Source of the DNA: a virus
Reading direction: 5' to 3' (one strand)
DNA length: 22,064 nucleotides
IMG/VR virus record: IMGVR_UViG_3300008120_000360
Coordinates: 1 to 22,064 of that record
The notes beneath the pieces were generated by a model that ran no database searches, had not been told where the DNA came from, and saw only the letters and a program-made list of their open reading frames with translations. The translations under genes were made by a program, and so were the position numbers. Shown piece by piece: positions 1 through 7,091 of the stretch; within the stretch, counting starts at the first letter, position 1; every line of letters starts with the position of its first letter.

Positions 1-1827
1 CTCGGCGCTGGTCGTAAACTCAAGGTCGAGGTAGGTCGCCTTGCAGCGGAGAGGGGCTTTGAGTGTGTAGTCTTCTTGTTCTTCGGTGGTGTTTGCCAAG
101 GTGGCGACGGTGAAATTGGCGTCGTAGTCCGTGGTAAGGGCGTGGAGCTCGCAGGCTCCGGTGCCCGGCAAAAGCACTGAGGCTTTGGCACGCAACAGGC
201 GTTTGCTGTTAAGGCTGCCGAATCCGTAGCGGCGCGTTAGCAGGTAGCCTTCGACGGAGGTGTAGGCGTCCTCCTCGTTGGCGTAGGGCACATCGTCGCC
301 GCGCTCTTGCTCGTCGAGCAGGAAGAGGGTGCCGCTGCGGCTGGCGGCAAAGAGGCGGCGCTGGCTGTTGTAGGCGGCGACGAGAAGCTCGTCGAGGTTC
401 ACCGCGTAGGTGTCGCGGCTTTCCCATGCCTGGTTGAGGGCGTTGTAAACGAAGAGAGTGTTGTTGGCCTCGGCGTCTTCGCCTACCGGGCAGGCGAGGT
501 GGTAGCGGTTGTTCCACCATTTTCCCACGCTGAGGTAGGCGTAGTCGGAATTGATCTCGGCGATCTGGTCGGCGATCTGGTCGCTGAGTGGTGTGGTATT
601 GCCGCGCAGCTTGAGGTCGAGCTGGGTGTCGAGGCGGAAAATGCCCGAGTCGGAGAGGAAAAACACATACTGACCGGCGGTGACAATCGAGCGCCGGGCC
701 ACGCAGCCGATCTCGTCGGTGAGGAGTTGGAGCTTCGACACGGCGGTATCCACCGTGAAGTCGGTGGCGGCGGCATTTGCTGAGTCCGAGAGTGCGGCGA
801 GCCAGATGCTGTTCCGCATGAAGACCAGCGCCTGCCCTTCCACCCACGGGTGGATGCCCACGAGGTAGTCGTTGGAGCCTTGGTTGGCTCGGAAGGATTG
901 GAAAAATGGGTCGTAGAGGTCGGGGTCCAGCACATCGCTGATGGCCACGGTGTCGCGGCCGTCTGGCAACCAGAGGCGGTTATTGAGGTAGGTCGCCCAG
1001 CCGGTCGAGCGGTGGGTGCGGAAGGACGCACCAGTGGCAGGCACTCCCGCATCGGCGCGGACAAACTCTGCGGTGGAGCCATCCCACCAGAGCGGCGGCT
1101 TGACGCGGCGTATGGCGATGCCAGCGGTGGCATCCGGCGCAGTGCCTGCGGGCACGGCGATGGTGAAGCTATTGGCAGTGGCGGAGAGGATGTCGTATTC
1201 ATGCCCGGCGAAGGCCGCCACCGTCTCGCTCTCCTCGATGCGCACGCACTGGCCTGCCGCATAGCCGTGGCTGGTAATGTGGACCGTGGCCGTGCCGCCA
1301 GAAACCGTAATGCCGCTGGCGGTGGTGTATTTCCATCCCCAGCCTGGCAGCGTCATGTCGGCCTCGCGCAGGAGGTAGAATCGGTTGAACGCCTGCACGC
1401 AGGAGGCTTCGTCTGTGTAGGCGAGGATTTCGTCGGCGGCGGATCCCGTGGCGGGGTAAGGAATCTCCTCGATGGGCTCGTCCTGTCGCCAGAGGAAGGC
1501 CGAGGTCGGGCCGCAGAGGACGATGTATTCATTCGCATCCTCGTAGCTGGGAGAGGAAAAGACGCCGCTTGCCAAGATGCCGCCGTCATAGACCGAGCGA
1601 ACCTTGGTATTCGCATCGAGAACAAACGGCATCACAATCGGCTGAGTGCCTGCAGCGATCTCATCGCCGAGGCGTTTGGCCCCCTTGCGAGTCTGCGCCA
1701 CGCCGCGATCCAGCCGCATGTTCTCGACGAGTTGGCACATGCCAGGCTGGAGCTGGAGCGGGTTGAGACGCGACGCCATGCCGAGGAATCCGGCATCGCC
1801 TTCAATGATTGTCGCGTCGTCTGGCAT
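1..1827 (-). CDS. Tail nozzle / tail tubular protein B-like (3'-truncated by window edge)
   Basis: An open frame runs from ATG at 1827 to the left edge, 609 codons without a stop, so the C-terminus lies outside the window. The first 55 residues carry a glycine-rich stretch, then LNPLQLQPGM and a VENMRLDRG...TRKGAKRLG segment. This is the N-terminal signature I associate with tail nozzle, tail tubular B or P22-gp10-like stabilisation proteins of podoviruses. Residues about 170-230 (TVSGGTATVHITSHGY...NSFTI) look like the small beta domain called E1_FCCH-like, which is often inserted in phage tail proteins. The rest is rich in Tyr, Trp and Asn with beta-propeller-like WL/VFFLSD segments. The start is 8 nt after the upstream stop, with no clear ribosome binding site. 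Several high-Arg/Pro frames on this strand here are shadows of this gene. Family is inferred from N-terminal pattern and context; a tail-fibre or other stopper protein is the alternative. Confidence 0.7.
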   Translation of the reverse strand, partial: MPDDATIIEGDAGFLGMASRLNPLQLQPGMCQLVENMRLDRGVAQTRKGAKRLGDEIAAGTQPIVMPFVLDANTKVRSVYDGGILASGVFSSPSYEDANEYIVLCGPTSAFLWRQDEPIEEIPYPATGSAADEILAYTDEASCVQAFNRFYLLREADMTLPGWGWKYTTASGITVSGGTATVHITSHGYAAGQCVRIEESETVAAFAGHEYDILSATANSFTIAVPAGTAPDATAGIAIRRVKPPLWWDGSTAEFVRADAGVPATGASFRTHRSTGWATYLNNRLWLPDGRDTVAISDVLDPDLYDPFFQSFRANQGSNDYLVGIHPWVEGQALVFMRNSIWLAALSDSANAAATDFTVDTAVSKLQLLTDEIGCVARRSIVTAGQYVFFLSDSGIFRLDTQLDLKLRGNTTPLSDQIADQIAEINSDYAYLSVGKWWNNRYHLACPVGEDAEANNTLFVYNALNQAWESRDTYAVNLDELLVAAYNSQRRLFAASRSGTLFLLDEQERGDDVPYANEEDAYTSVEGYLLTRRYGFGSLNSKRLLRAKASVLLPGTGACELHALTTDYDANFTVATLANTTEEQEDYTLKAPLRCKATYLDLEFTTSAE

Positions 1828-1835
1828 TACTTTTA

Positions 1836-2258
1836 TTATGGGGCAAGCGTGTCAAGCAGGGCGCGGATGGCGGTGGCTTTGATGCGGGGCTCGCCTCTCC
1901 AACGGCAGCGGTCAGCGATGTCGCTGGCGGATCGGCCTCGGTAGCGCAGGCAAGTTTGGCGCACGCGGTCGAGGAGGTCGGCGGGGATGCCAGGCACGGC
2001 GCGGGCGGGTTGCTCTTTGGTTTTGGCTTGCGGCTTGCCGGTGATTTGGCGGTAGCCGGTTTGGTAGAGAAGTTGGCGGCTGCCTGGTTGCCAGTGGGGG
2101 AAAGTTTGCTTCTCCACCAATCCATCGCGGATGGCGCTGGCGAGGATTTTGGGGACTTCGTTCGGCTCGCAATCCAGGTCGGCGCTGATGTCTTCGGCGG
2201 TGCTCCAGCCGGGCGGGAGGGAGTTGGTTTTGCGGGCGAGGGTTTTCCAGTTGCTCAT
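1836..2258 (-). CDS. Small winged-helix/HTH-like protein, function unknown
   Basis: A 140-aa protein. Residues about 17-55 (GWSTAEDISADLDCEPNEV followed by ILASAIRDGLVEKQ) read like a winged-helix DNA-binding fold: helix, turn, recognition helix, then a Gly-Leu-Val turn into a wing. A basic, Lys/Pro-rich linker follows, and a second helical part has RYRGRSASDIADRCRWRG. The start ATG overlaps the metallophosphoesterase stop (ATGA), so translation is probably coupled. It sits among late virion and lysis genes just before the nozzle gene, where it could be a regulator or a minor virion component. I do not recognise the family. Confidence 0.6.
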   Translation of the reverse strand: MSNWKTLARKTNSLPPGWSTAEDISADLDCEPNEVPKILASAIRDGLVEKQTFPHWQPGSRQLLYQTGYRQITGKPQAKTKEQPARAVPGIPADLLDRVRQTCLRYRGRSASDIADRCRWRGEPRIKATAIRALLDTLAP

Positions 2259-3262
2259 AAATAAATGGGCGCGGTCATGGTGCGTCCGCGTTTCTTGTCG
2301 AGGAGGAAGTAGGTCTGCGTGGGGGGCTCGAAGGAGGCTTTGATGCTCAGGGCGTAGGCGTTGTAGCCGATGAGGCTGCCGTTGCAGAGCCAGTGCCGGT
2401 TTTGCTGGTATTGGTGCCAGTGCCCAAAGAGATCAAGGTCGGCTCGGTTCGGGCTCTTATTCCATGAAGCGATTGCCTTTTCGGTCGGGATGGTAAGGCC
2501 ACCGATGCCGCCTTGAAATTTGAGCCCATCCCCATGGTGAAAGCGCAGGCGGCGGCCATACACTTCCATGAAATTAAAATAGCTGTCGGCGATCTGAAAC
2601 TCGATTTGCTGGTCGTCGGCAAAGCGGCCTTCGAGGATGCGGTAGAGCAGCCACTCGTAGCTGTGCGCGGCTCCGGTGGCGTGGCGCGGCTTTTGCGTGG
2701 TGCGGCCGTGGTTGCCGTAGCTGGTTGGAATGAGGATGCGCTTGAAGTGGGGCTTGAGCGTGGCGAGGCCGTCGGCGATGCGGTCTTGGAGCCACAGGAT
2801 GACTTGCGTGGGGGTCTTGCTGTTCGATTCGGCGAGTTCCTCGTGGATCATCCCCGTCATCAAGTCGCCTCCCAACCACAAAACCAGGTCGTCGATCTTG
2901 GCTCCGTGGCGCTCGATCTCGGTGAGGCGGGCGATGGTGCTGAAAAATTTCTCGATGCGCGTCTTGGCAATCGGCAGCCGGTATTCGTTGAGGCCATTGA
3001 CGCTGGCGGCTTCGACCGTTTCCTCGACATGCCAATCGCTCGCCATGGCGATGGCGACGGCCTCGGCTTTGTCGTTCATGCTGACCAAGAGCGGGTGCGG
3101 GCGGATGCGGGTTTTGCCGAGCGAGAGGGCGATGCCGAGTTGTTTCTCCAGCGACTCCACGCTGGCGGCGTATTGGGCGAGTTTGGCTTTGAGGGCGTCC
3201 ACTTCGGTTTTGTGGGCCTTGTCCGCTTGCTCGCGGGCGATGGCGCTCCAGGATGTTTTCAT
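2255..3262 (-). CDS. Calcineurin-like metallophosphoesterase
   Basis: A 335-aa protein. Starting at ATG 3262, which overlaps the upstream stop (ATGA), all five metal-binding motifs of the family are visible in order: SDWH (75-78), GGD (131-133), GNH (183-185), HHGD (242-245) and GHWH (280-283). Residues 1-45 form a charged, probably coiled-coil leader. Such enzymes hydrolyse phosphodiesters or phosphomonoesters with two metal ions; phage members are usually annotated as phosphoesterases or Mre11/SbcD-like nucleases. The substrate cannot be told from sequence. An in-frame upstream extension (13 residues, Arg/Gly-rich) overlaps the previous gene and is not likely used. Its place between the lysis and nozzle genes suggests late expression, unlike replication-linked nucleases. 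Confidence 0.85.
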   Translation of the reverse strand: MKTSWSAIAREQADKAHKTEVDALKAKLAQYAASVESLEKQLGIALSLGKTRIRPHPLLVSMNDKAEAVAIAMASDWHVEETVEAASVNGLNEYRLPIAKTRIEKFFSTIARLTEIERHGAKIDDLVLWLGGDLMTGMIHEELAESNSKTPTQVILWLQDRIADGLATLKPHFKRILIPTSYGNHGRTTQKPRHATGAAHSYEWLLYRILEGRFADDQQIEFQIADSYFNFMEVYGRRLRFHHGDGLKFQGGIGGLTIPTEKAIASWNKSPNRADLDLFGHWHQYQQNRHWLCNGSLIGYNAYALSIKASFEPPTQTYFLLDKKRGRTMTAPIYL

Positions 3263-3501
3263 ACCTCTTCCTCCTCTTCGTCGTCGGCCTCGATGGGCCA
3301 CAGAATTTCCTCAGCGTCTCGGGCGAGAGCCCGGGCCGCGTGGGAATTTCCGAATTTGAAATCCATGTCAAAGGTGGTGCCCGCGTCCTCCCAGCTCACA
3401 ACGCACACGCCGACCTCGAAATGTTCGGCGAGGATTTGGCGGACCTGTGTCATCACGGCCTCGCGGTCTGGCGGTGGGGAGGATTTCGATTTGCGGCTCA
3501 T
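3259..3501 (-). CDS. Small acidic protein, unknown
   Basis: An 80-aa protein beginning MSRKSKSSPPPDRE. The middle (VGVCVVSWEDAGTTFDMDF) looks like a short beta sheet and the C-terminus ends in a run of glutamates (DDEEEEEV). ATG 3501 overlaps the stop of the L,D-transpeptidase-like gene (ATGA), and its own stop overlaps the phosphoesterase start, so it is locked into the operon. A longer in-frame version starting at 3588 would lie wholly over the upstream gene and is rejected. No family recognised. Confidence 0.65.
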   Translation of the reverse strand: MSRKSKSSPPPDREAVMTQVRQILAEHFEVGVCVVSWEDAGTTFDMDFKFGNSHAARALARDAEEILWPIEADDEEEEEV

Positions 3502-4043
3502 GCAAAATCCTCCGTGAGCAAGTAGGGAATGGTCTTCTGATTGGCGCGGTCCATTTCGGAATACACCAGGGAAACGAAAGCCTCCCACTGGCTCGGGTAG
3601 ATGGTCTGGCAGCCTTCGCTGCTGGTGGTGCGGTAGCCGCCCTTGTGGATGTTGATGGCGATGCCCATGCTGTCGCCTTGGCCGTCGCGGGTCACAGGGA
3701 GGCTTTCGGCGGGGTTGGCGGGGCGGAGGGCTGGGTAGCCGCCGCCAGGCTTGCTGAGGCCGTGCTTTCCTTTTCGGTATCTGTGAACGCCGGGCTTGAG
3801 AACTGCGATGCCTTGGCGTTTCACCGAGGGATCGGTGTTGGCGTTGAATGTGGCGTAGGCGTTTGGCGAGATGAGGAAAATGGCGTCGTCGTAAATGCCC
3901 CGGTCGTTCTGGCCGACCTCGCCCATGGTGTCGCGGTAGTAGCCTCGCACGCCCACCAGCGCGACCTCATCGGCCACGCGGGCCTTGGTGAGCAGGGCTT
4001 GCGTTTTGGACTTGGCTTGTTGTGGGCGGGCGGCGGGGAGCAT
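3498..4043 (-). CDS. L,D-transpeptidase-like (YkuD-fold) enzyme, candidate endolysin
   Basis: A 181-aa protein. Near the C-terminus it has NIHKGGY at 131-137 followed by TTSSEGCQT (139-147). The spacing of His133 and Cys145 in an S-x-G-C-x-T context matches the L,D-transpeptidase catalytic pattern, where the Cys attacks peptidoglycan stem peptides. Upstream blocks (VRGYYRDTMG, NDRGIYDDA, AYATFNANTDPS, GVHRYRKGKHG) are ones I recall from phage proteins of this type. The position directly after two small membrane proteins and a lipoprotein makes this the likely cell-wall enzyme of the lysis cassette. There is no signal peptide, so a holin would be needed for export. ATG 4043 overlaps the upstream stop by one base (TAATG). 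Whether it cuts or cross-links peptidoglycan is not decided by sequence. Confidence 0.75.
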   Translation of the reverse strand: MLPAARPQQAKSKTQALLTKARVADEVALVGVRGYYRDTMGEVGQNDRGIYDDAIFLISPNAYATFNANTDPSVKRQGIAVLKPGVHRYRKGKHGLSKPGGGYPALRPANPAESLPVTRDGQGDSMGIAINIHKGGYRTTSSEGCQTIYPSQWEAFVSLVYSEMDRANQKTIPYLLTEDFA

Positions 4044-4204
4044 TATTTATCTTTCAGTGCGGGGATTTCGGGCAGCGTGTAGCTGAACCTGCCGTAGTCT
4101 GTCTCGAGCGAGACCCCGAGGGTTTCGCAGCCGGTGAGAAACGCGCTAGCGATCAGGACCCAGCCGAGGATCAATGCGGAGGCGGCGATTTTCGCTGGGC
4201 TCAT
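4043..4204 (-). CDS. Small lipoprotein, possible outer spanin
   Basis: A 53-aa gene of the size usually missed by ORF callers. Translation gives a basic start (MSPAKIA), a hydrophobic stretch of about 17 residues (ALILGWVLIASAFLTG), and a lipobox LTGC with Cys26, then a short mature part ending ALKDK. This is a type II signal peptide. ATG 4204 overlaps the stop of the holin-like gene (ATGA), and its stop overlaps the next ATG (TAATG), so the gene is locked in place. In phages a short lipoprotein in a lysis cassette is typically the o-spanin (Rz1-like) that helps disrupt the outer membrane. That would imply a host with an outer membrane. No separate i-spanin is evident unless the 96-aa membrane/coiled-coil protein two genes upstream serves. 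Confidence 0.75.
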   Translation of the reverse strand: MSPAKIAASALILGWVLIASAFLTGCETLGVSLETDYGRFSYTLPEIPALKDK

Positions 4205-4368
4205 TTGCGCTCGTTGCGAACGATCTCGATGAGACCGAGCACCGCCACGGTGGCCGCTGCGATGCTATCGGTCATTTGGGGGGAAATTTTTACTCCGACC
4301 AGGGCGAGGATCAGGGCGAGGCCGCGAAAGGTGGAGGGTTGTTTGAGTTGGGAGATGATGTTGTTCAT
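4201..4368 (-). CDS. Small membrane protein, holin-like
   Basis: A 55-aa protein with two hydrophobic segments, roughly residues 17-29 (LALILALVGVKI) and 34-49 (DSIAAATVAVLGLIEI), separated by a short polar turn, and a charged C-terminus (VRNERK). Length, topology and neighbours (lipoprotein and cell-wall enzyme downstream) fit a small holin. The start ATG 4368 overlaps the previous stop (ATGA). An in-frame longer version from 4545 overlaps the upstream gene and is not needed. Holin assignment is by topology and context only. Confidence 0.65.
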   Translation of the reverse strand: MNNIISQLKQPSTFRGLALILALVGVKISPQMTDSIAAATVAVLGLIEIVRNERK

Positions 4369-4655
4369 ATTTTGTCGAGCTTGGTTTCGAGCCGATCCAT
4401 GAGGTGAATCGCTCGGGTGGTGGTTTGTTGGTTTTGCGAAATGACGGTGAGCATTTCTTGGTTGGCGGTCTTGAGGTGGTGGATGAATTCCGAGCTCTGG
4501 TGATCCATCTTGTTTTCGACTCGTTCCAAGCGCGCCGTGAACCAACGAAAGAGCACGCTCACGGCGACGATGCCGATAAACACAAGCGCCACGAGGTGCC
4601 AGGTCTGGTCTTGCTTTGCGGCGTGGCTGATGGTTTCGAGGATGGCTTGTTCCAT
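4365..4655 (-). CDS. Membrane-anchored coiled-coil protein (holin or inner-spanin candidate)
   Basis: A 96-aa protein. Residues about 20-38 (HLVALVFIGIVAVSVLFRW) form one transmembrane segment. The remaining residues 40-96 are polar, with heptad-like spacing (LERVENKM, FIHHLKTANQEML, IHLMDRLETKLDKI), suggesting a long coiled coil. This layout suits an XhlA-type holin partner or an i-spanin (Rz-like: one N-terminal TM plus a periplasmic coiled coil). With the lipoprotein two genes on, an i-spanin role is attractive but unproven. ATG 4655 lies 4 nt after the previous stop with no clear ribosome binding site. Confidence 0.65.
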   Translation of the reverse strand: MEQAILETISHAAKQDQTWHLVALVFIGIVAVSVLFRWFTARLERVENKMDHQSSEFIHHLKTANQEMLTVISQNQQTTTRAIHLMDRLETKLDKI

Positions 4656-4659
4656 GGCT

Positions 4660-5064
4660 CTACGAGAGCGCGGCGGCGATTTGGGCTCCGGTCGTCTCGA
4701 CCGTGCTGACCTGTGCGAGTCGGGTGGTGTTGAGGGCCGAGACTTTGGCCAGCTCGGGCGAAAGCTCGGTGCGGACGGAGGCGGCGATGCCGGTGGCACT
4801 GGGGATGCTGCCTCCGGTGGCGGGGAGGATTTCGGCAGAGCCGTCCCACCGGATCGAGCCCGAGCCGACATTCTCCCCGGCGGCGCGGAAAAGGATTTGG
4901 TAATCGCCTGCGGCCCCGGCCATGTGGCCGGTGTAATACGCGGTGCTCCCTACCTCGGTCAGCGAAATGGCGGTGCCGCTGGCGATGCCGTTTTGGTAGA
5001 GCTGGCCGGTGACGCTCAAGCCGGTCTGGCTTTGTGCCAGGGAGATGTTCAGTTCGTTGGCCAT
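4660..5064 (-). CDS. Virion/tail-fibre associated protein with shared C-terminal tail
   Basis: A 134-aa protein. Residues 1-75 look like a small beta domain (LSVTGQLYQNGIASGTAISL, YYTGHMAGAAGDYQILF). The last ~45 residues (IAASVRTELSPELAKV...LNTTRLAQVSTVETTG) match the end of the gene just upstream (5067-6386), which has the same blocks with about 26 extra residues between them. It is therefore likely to be part of the same fibre assembly. The start is two nt after the upstream stop (TAA CC ATG) with no Shine-Dalgarno, so reinitiation is likely. No enzymatic motif is seen. Confidence 0.6.
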   Translation of the reverse strand: MANELNISLAQSQTGLSVTGQLYQNGIASGTAISLTEVGSTAYYTGHMAGAAGDYQILFRAAGENVGSGSIRWDGSAEILPATGGSIPSATGIAASVRTELSPELAKVSALNTTRLAQVSTVETTGAQIAAALS

Positions 5065-5066
5065 GG

Positions 5067-6386
5067 TTAGCTATTCGCTTGGGCTAAAAGATTTCCAACG
5101 ATTTCGGTGGTCGAAACCTGTGCCAATCGCGTCGTGTTCAACAGGTCTGTCTTATTTTTGATGGCCGTGATGTCTGAGGTCGGGATGTTGGCCGGGGTCG
5201 CACGGGTTGAGATGGCGGCGTCCACTCTCCCAAGCTCAACCGAAAGCTCCGTTCTCACCTGTGAAGCGATGGCGCTCGCGGAGGGCACGCTCGGCGCGTT
5301 GGTAAGGGTAGTCACCGTGGCCAGCGTGCCGCTTGGAGCGAGGCGGCTGCTCACCGTGGCATCGAGGTTGTCCAAATTCCCTGCCCGGGCGGTGGTGAGT
5401 CCCTGCGCGGTGAGCGCGGATTGGACATTGGCGAGGGTTAGCACGGCCGTGCCCGTGGTGTTATCGACGGGGACCCCGAAAGCCACCGAGTTTGCGGCTG
5501 GCACTGCCAGCACGCCCGTGGCCGATCCATAAACAACCCCAGAACGGACATCCGTCACCGCTGGAGCGAGGCCGGTGTTGTCGGCGGTGAACATATTGAC
5601 ATAGGTTCCCGTTCCGTTGAGCGCGTATTGAGTTTTTGCGGCGGTTGGCGTGGTGCCGAGTATAAATTTCGGCGCATAAATTGGCACTGTGCCGTTTGCG
5701 GAAAAAATAAAATTTCCGCTCGCCCTGACGGTGCTGCCTGCTGAGGTTGATGTTATTGCAGGGGAATCATTCAGTGCAGTTAATTCGCCATTCCATACAA
5801 TAGTCCCAGTCGATGCATTCGATATGGCTCGGCCTACATTGGTTCCGTTTACATTTATTGTTCCAACTGAGGAATTGTTAATCACTGACGCGCTTGCCCC
5901 GCTGGTTTGAGACAACAAGCCTGTAAAATTTACAATGCCTGCGCCGGAATTTAATATTCCAACAGCAGATGACCCGCTCAAGTTATTTCTAAAAATAGAA
6001 GCGTTTATATTCAGCGTGCCTGTATTTGAATTAGTAACAACTGCATTGGTTCCACTAGGAAGCGTTTCGCTAATGGTAAGAGTCGCGCTTGCCGGTGAGG
6101 CTTGGGAGAATTGAACAACTGATACGGAGGAGGTTGCCACAATTGTTGTTGCCGCAAGCGTTACTCCGTTTTGAAGCACAAAACTCCCACCGGCAGTTCC
6201 ACCATAGGTAGTGCTGTTGGTGAGGTTGTCACAAGTCGCATTGGCGGTGATTGTCACCGTGCGGTTGTTGGCAATGGCATTGTCGCCAGCGACGGGAACG
6301 GATGCGCCGGGCGATCCAGCGGCGGTCGTTGACCATGTTGCGGTGTCGTTGAAGTTGCCAGAGGCAACGGCGAATCGGTTGGCCAT
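5067..6386 (-). CDS. Tail fibre / beta-solenoid-like virion protein
   Basis: A 439-aa protein. The N-terminus (NRFAVASGNFNDTATWST, then PVAGDNAIANNRTVTI) is a pattern I associate with phage tail-fibre and receptor-binding proteins. Residues about 115-229 hold about five imperfect 20-25-residue units of the type NS-x-x-G-x-(I/L)-N-(V/I)-N-G, rich in Asn, Ser, Thr and Gly, as in a parallel beta solenoid. The C-terminal ~70 residues share blocks with the next gene (VRTELS-x-EL and LNTTRLAQVST). A good ribosome binding site (AAAGGA) lies 8 nt before ATG 6386, inside the end of the previous gene. The region coding the solenoid is visibly more AT-rich than its surroundings, suggesting separate acquisition of the receptor-binding part. 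No His/Cys catalytic set is seen. Confidence 0.7.
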   Translation of the reverse strand: MANRFAVASGNFNDTATWSTTAAGSPGASVPVAGDNAIANNRTVTITANATCDNLTNSTTYGGTAGGSFVLQNGVTLAATTIVATSSVSVVQFSQASPASATLTISETLPSGTNAVVTNSNTGTLNINASIFRNNLSGSSAVGILNSGAGIVNFTGLLSQTSGASASVINNSSVGTINVNGTNVGRAISNASTGTIVWNGELTALNDSPAITSTSAGSTVRASGNFIFSANGTVPIYAPKFILGTTPTAAKTQYALNGTGTYVNMFTADNTGLAPAVTDVRSGVVYGSATGVLAVPAANSVAFGVPVDNTTGTAVLTLANVQSALTAQGLTTARAGNLDNLDATVSSRLAPSGTLATVTTLTNAPSVPSASAIASQVRTELSVELGRVDAAISTRATPANIPTSDITAIKNKTDLLNTTRLAQVSTTEIVGNLLAQANS

Positions 6387-6388
6387 GA

Positions 6389-6670
6389 TTAGAGTCCTTT
6401 CGCGGAGATGTAGGCTTGGAGAGCGGCTTGGATCGCGGCGACGGCCTGCTGCGTGGCGGCGTCCGCACCTGCCAGCGATCCGAGGACGATGCCGATTGCG
6501 GCCTCGTCTGCGGTGATGACTTCGCCGTTTTCGATGCGGCTCGGCACAAGGCGCATGGCGACATTGGCGTCTGAAGAACCATCGCCCAGATACCGGCCCG
6601 TTATGGCCAAATTGAGCGAGTATTTGTCGTGGGATTTTCCGTTGATTTCGATGGGGTTGGTAGCGTTCAT
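6389..6670 (-). CDS. Small structural-module protein, unknown
   Basis: A 93-aa protein starting MNATNPIEINGKSHDKYSL. A middle block (AITGRYLGDGSSDANVAMRL) looks like beta structure, and the C-terminal 35 residues are Ala-rich and helical (ADAATQQAVAAIQAALQAY). The chosen ATG at 6670 removes an 83-residue Pro/Arg-rich upstream extension that overlaps the previous gene and is clearly a shadow. The leader is 19 nt long and has no Shine-Dalgarno. Context says virion or tail accessory; family not recognised. Confidence 0.6.
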   Translation of the reverse strand: MNATNPIEINGKSHDKYSLNLAITGRYLGDGSSDANVAMRLVPSRIENGEVITADEAAIGIVLGSLAGADAATQQAVAAIQAALQAYISAKGL

Positions 6671-6689
6671 GGTTTTTGGATTTTTGGGT

Positions 6690-7082
6690 TTAGGTGTAGG
6701 AAAGTGAGGCGCGATTTGACCATGCGCCGGTGGCCGTGGCGGAGGCGGTGACGGTGCCATCCGCATCGGTGGTGATGCGGTGGATTGTCCAGCCGGTGGC
6801 GCTTTCGGCGGTGCCGGCAACGGCGGATCCGTAGTAGTGGTAGGGGGAGGCCCATGCGGCGCGGGCGATGTTGGATCCGCCCTCGGTGAGGGGGACGGGA
6901 CTCCAGGCGCTGCCGTCATAGACTAAAATGTCTCCGGTTTCCGCCCCCGCGCCGGAGAGGCGGGAGGGAGGAACCAGAACGGGGATGACCGCCCAGCGCG
7001 ATCCCGTCCATTTCCAACTCCGATTGCCGGAGGTGAAAATGTCGTCAAGGGACGGCGAGGATGGAAACGCGAGGGCGGCCAT
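6690..7082 (-). CDS. Small tail-fibre-like protein built from modules shared with neighbours
   Basis: A 130-aa protein. Its first 35 residues (MAALAFPSSP ... SGNRSWKWTG) are clearly related to the start of the upstream 288-aa fibre (MAAISFPSSP ... VGSRSWQYNG). Residues 51-63 (DILVYDGSAW) form a common phage fibre motif. Residues about 82-129 carry the Y-x-Y-x-G ... W-x-I-x-R ... G-x-V ... AW-x-x-R ... SY module that also occurs in the genes at 8309-8803 and 8800-9750. It begins 9 nt after the previous stop with a C-rich leader and no Shine-Dalgarno. Probably a minor tail or baseplate decoration protein. Confidence 0.6.
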   Translation of the reverse strand: MAALAFPSSPSLDDIFTSGNRSWKWTGSRWAVIPVLVPPSRLSGAGAETGDILVYDGSAWSPVPLTEGGSNIARAAWASPYHYYGSAVAGTAESATGWTIHRITTDADGTVTASATATGAWSNRASLSYT

Positions 7083-7091
7083 GGGTGGGGA

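Noticed and set aside
850-1944. 364-aa plus-strand frame at the left end, and several Arg/Pro-rich minus-strand frames (209-847, 483-1262)
   Set aside because: All overlap the continuous 609-codon nozzle frame 1-1827 and are low-complexity shadows.
2513-3517. 334-aa plus-strand frame opposite the metallophosphoesterase
   Set aside because: Antisense shadow; the five metal-binding motifs on the minus strand establish the real gene.
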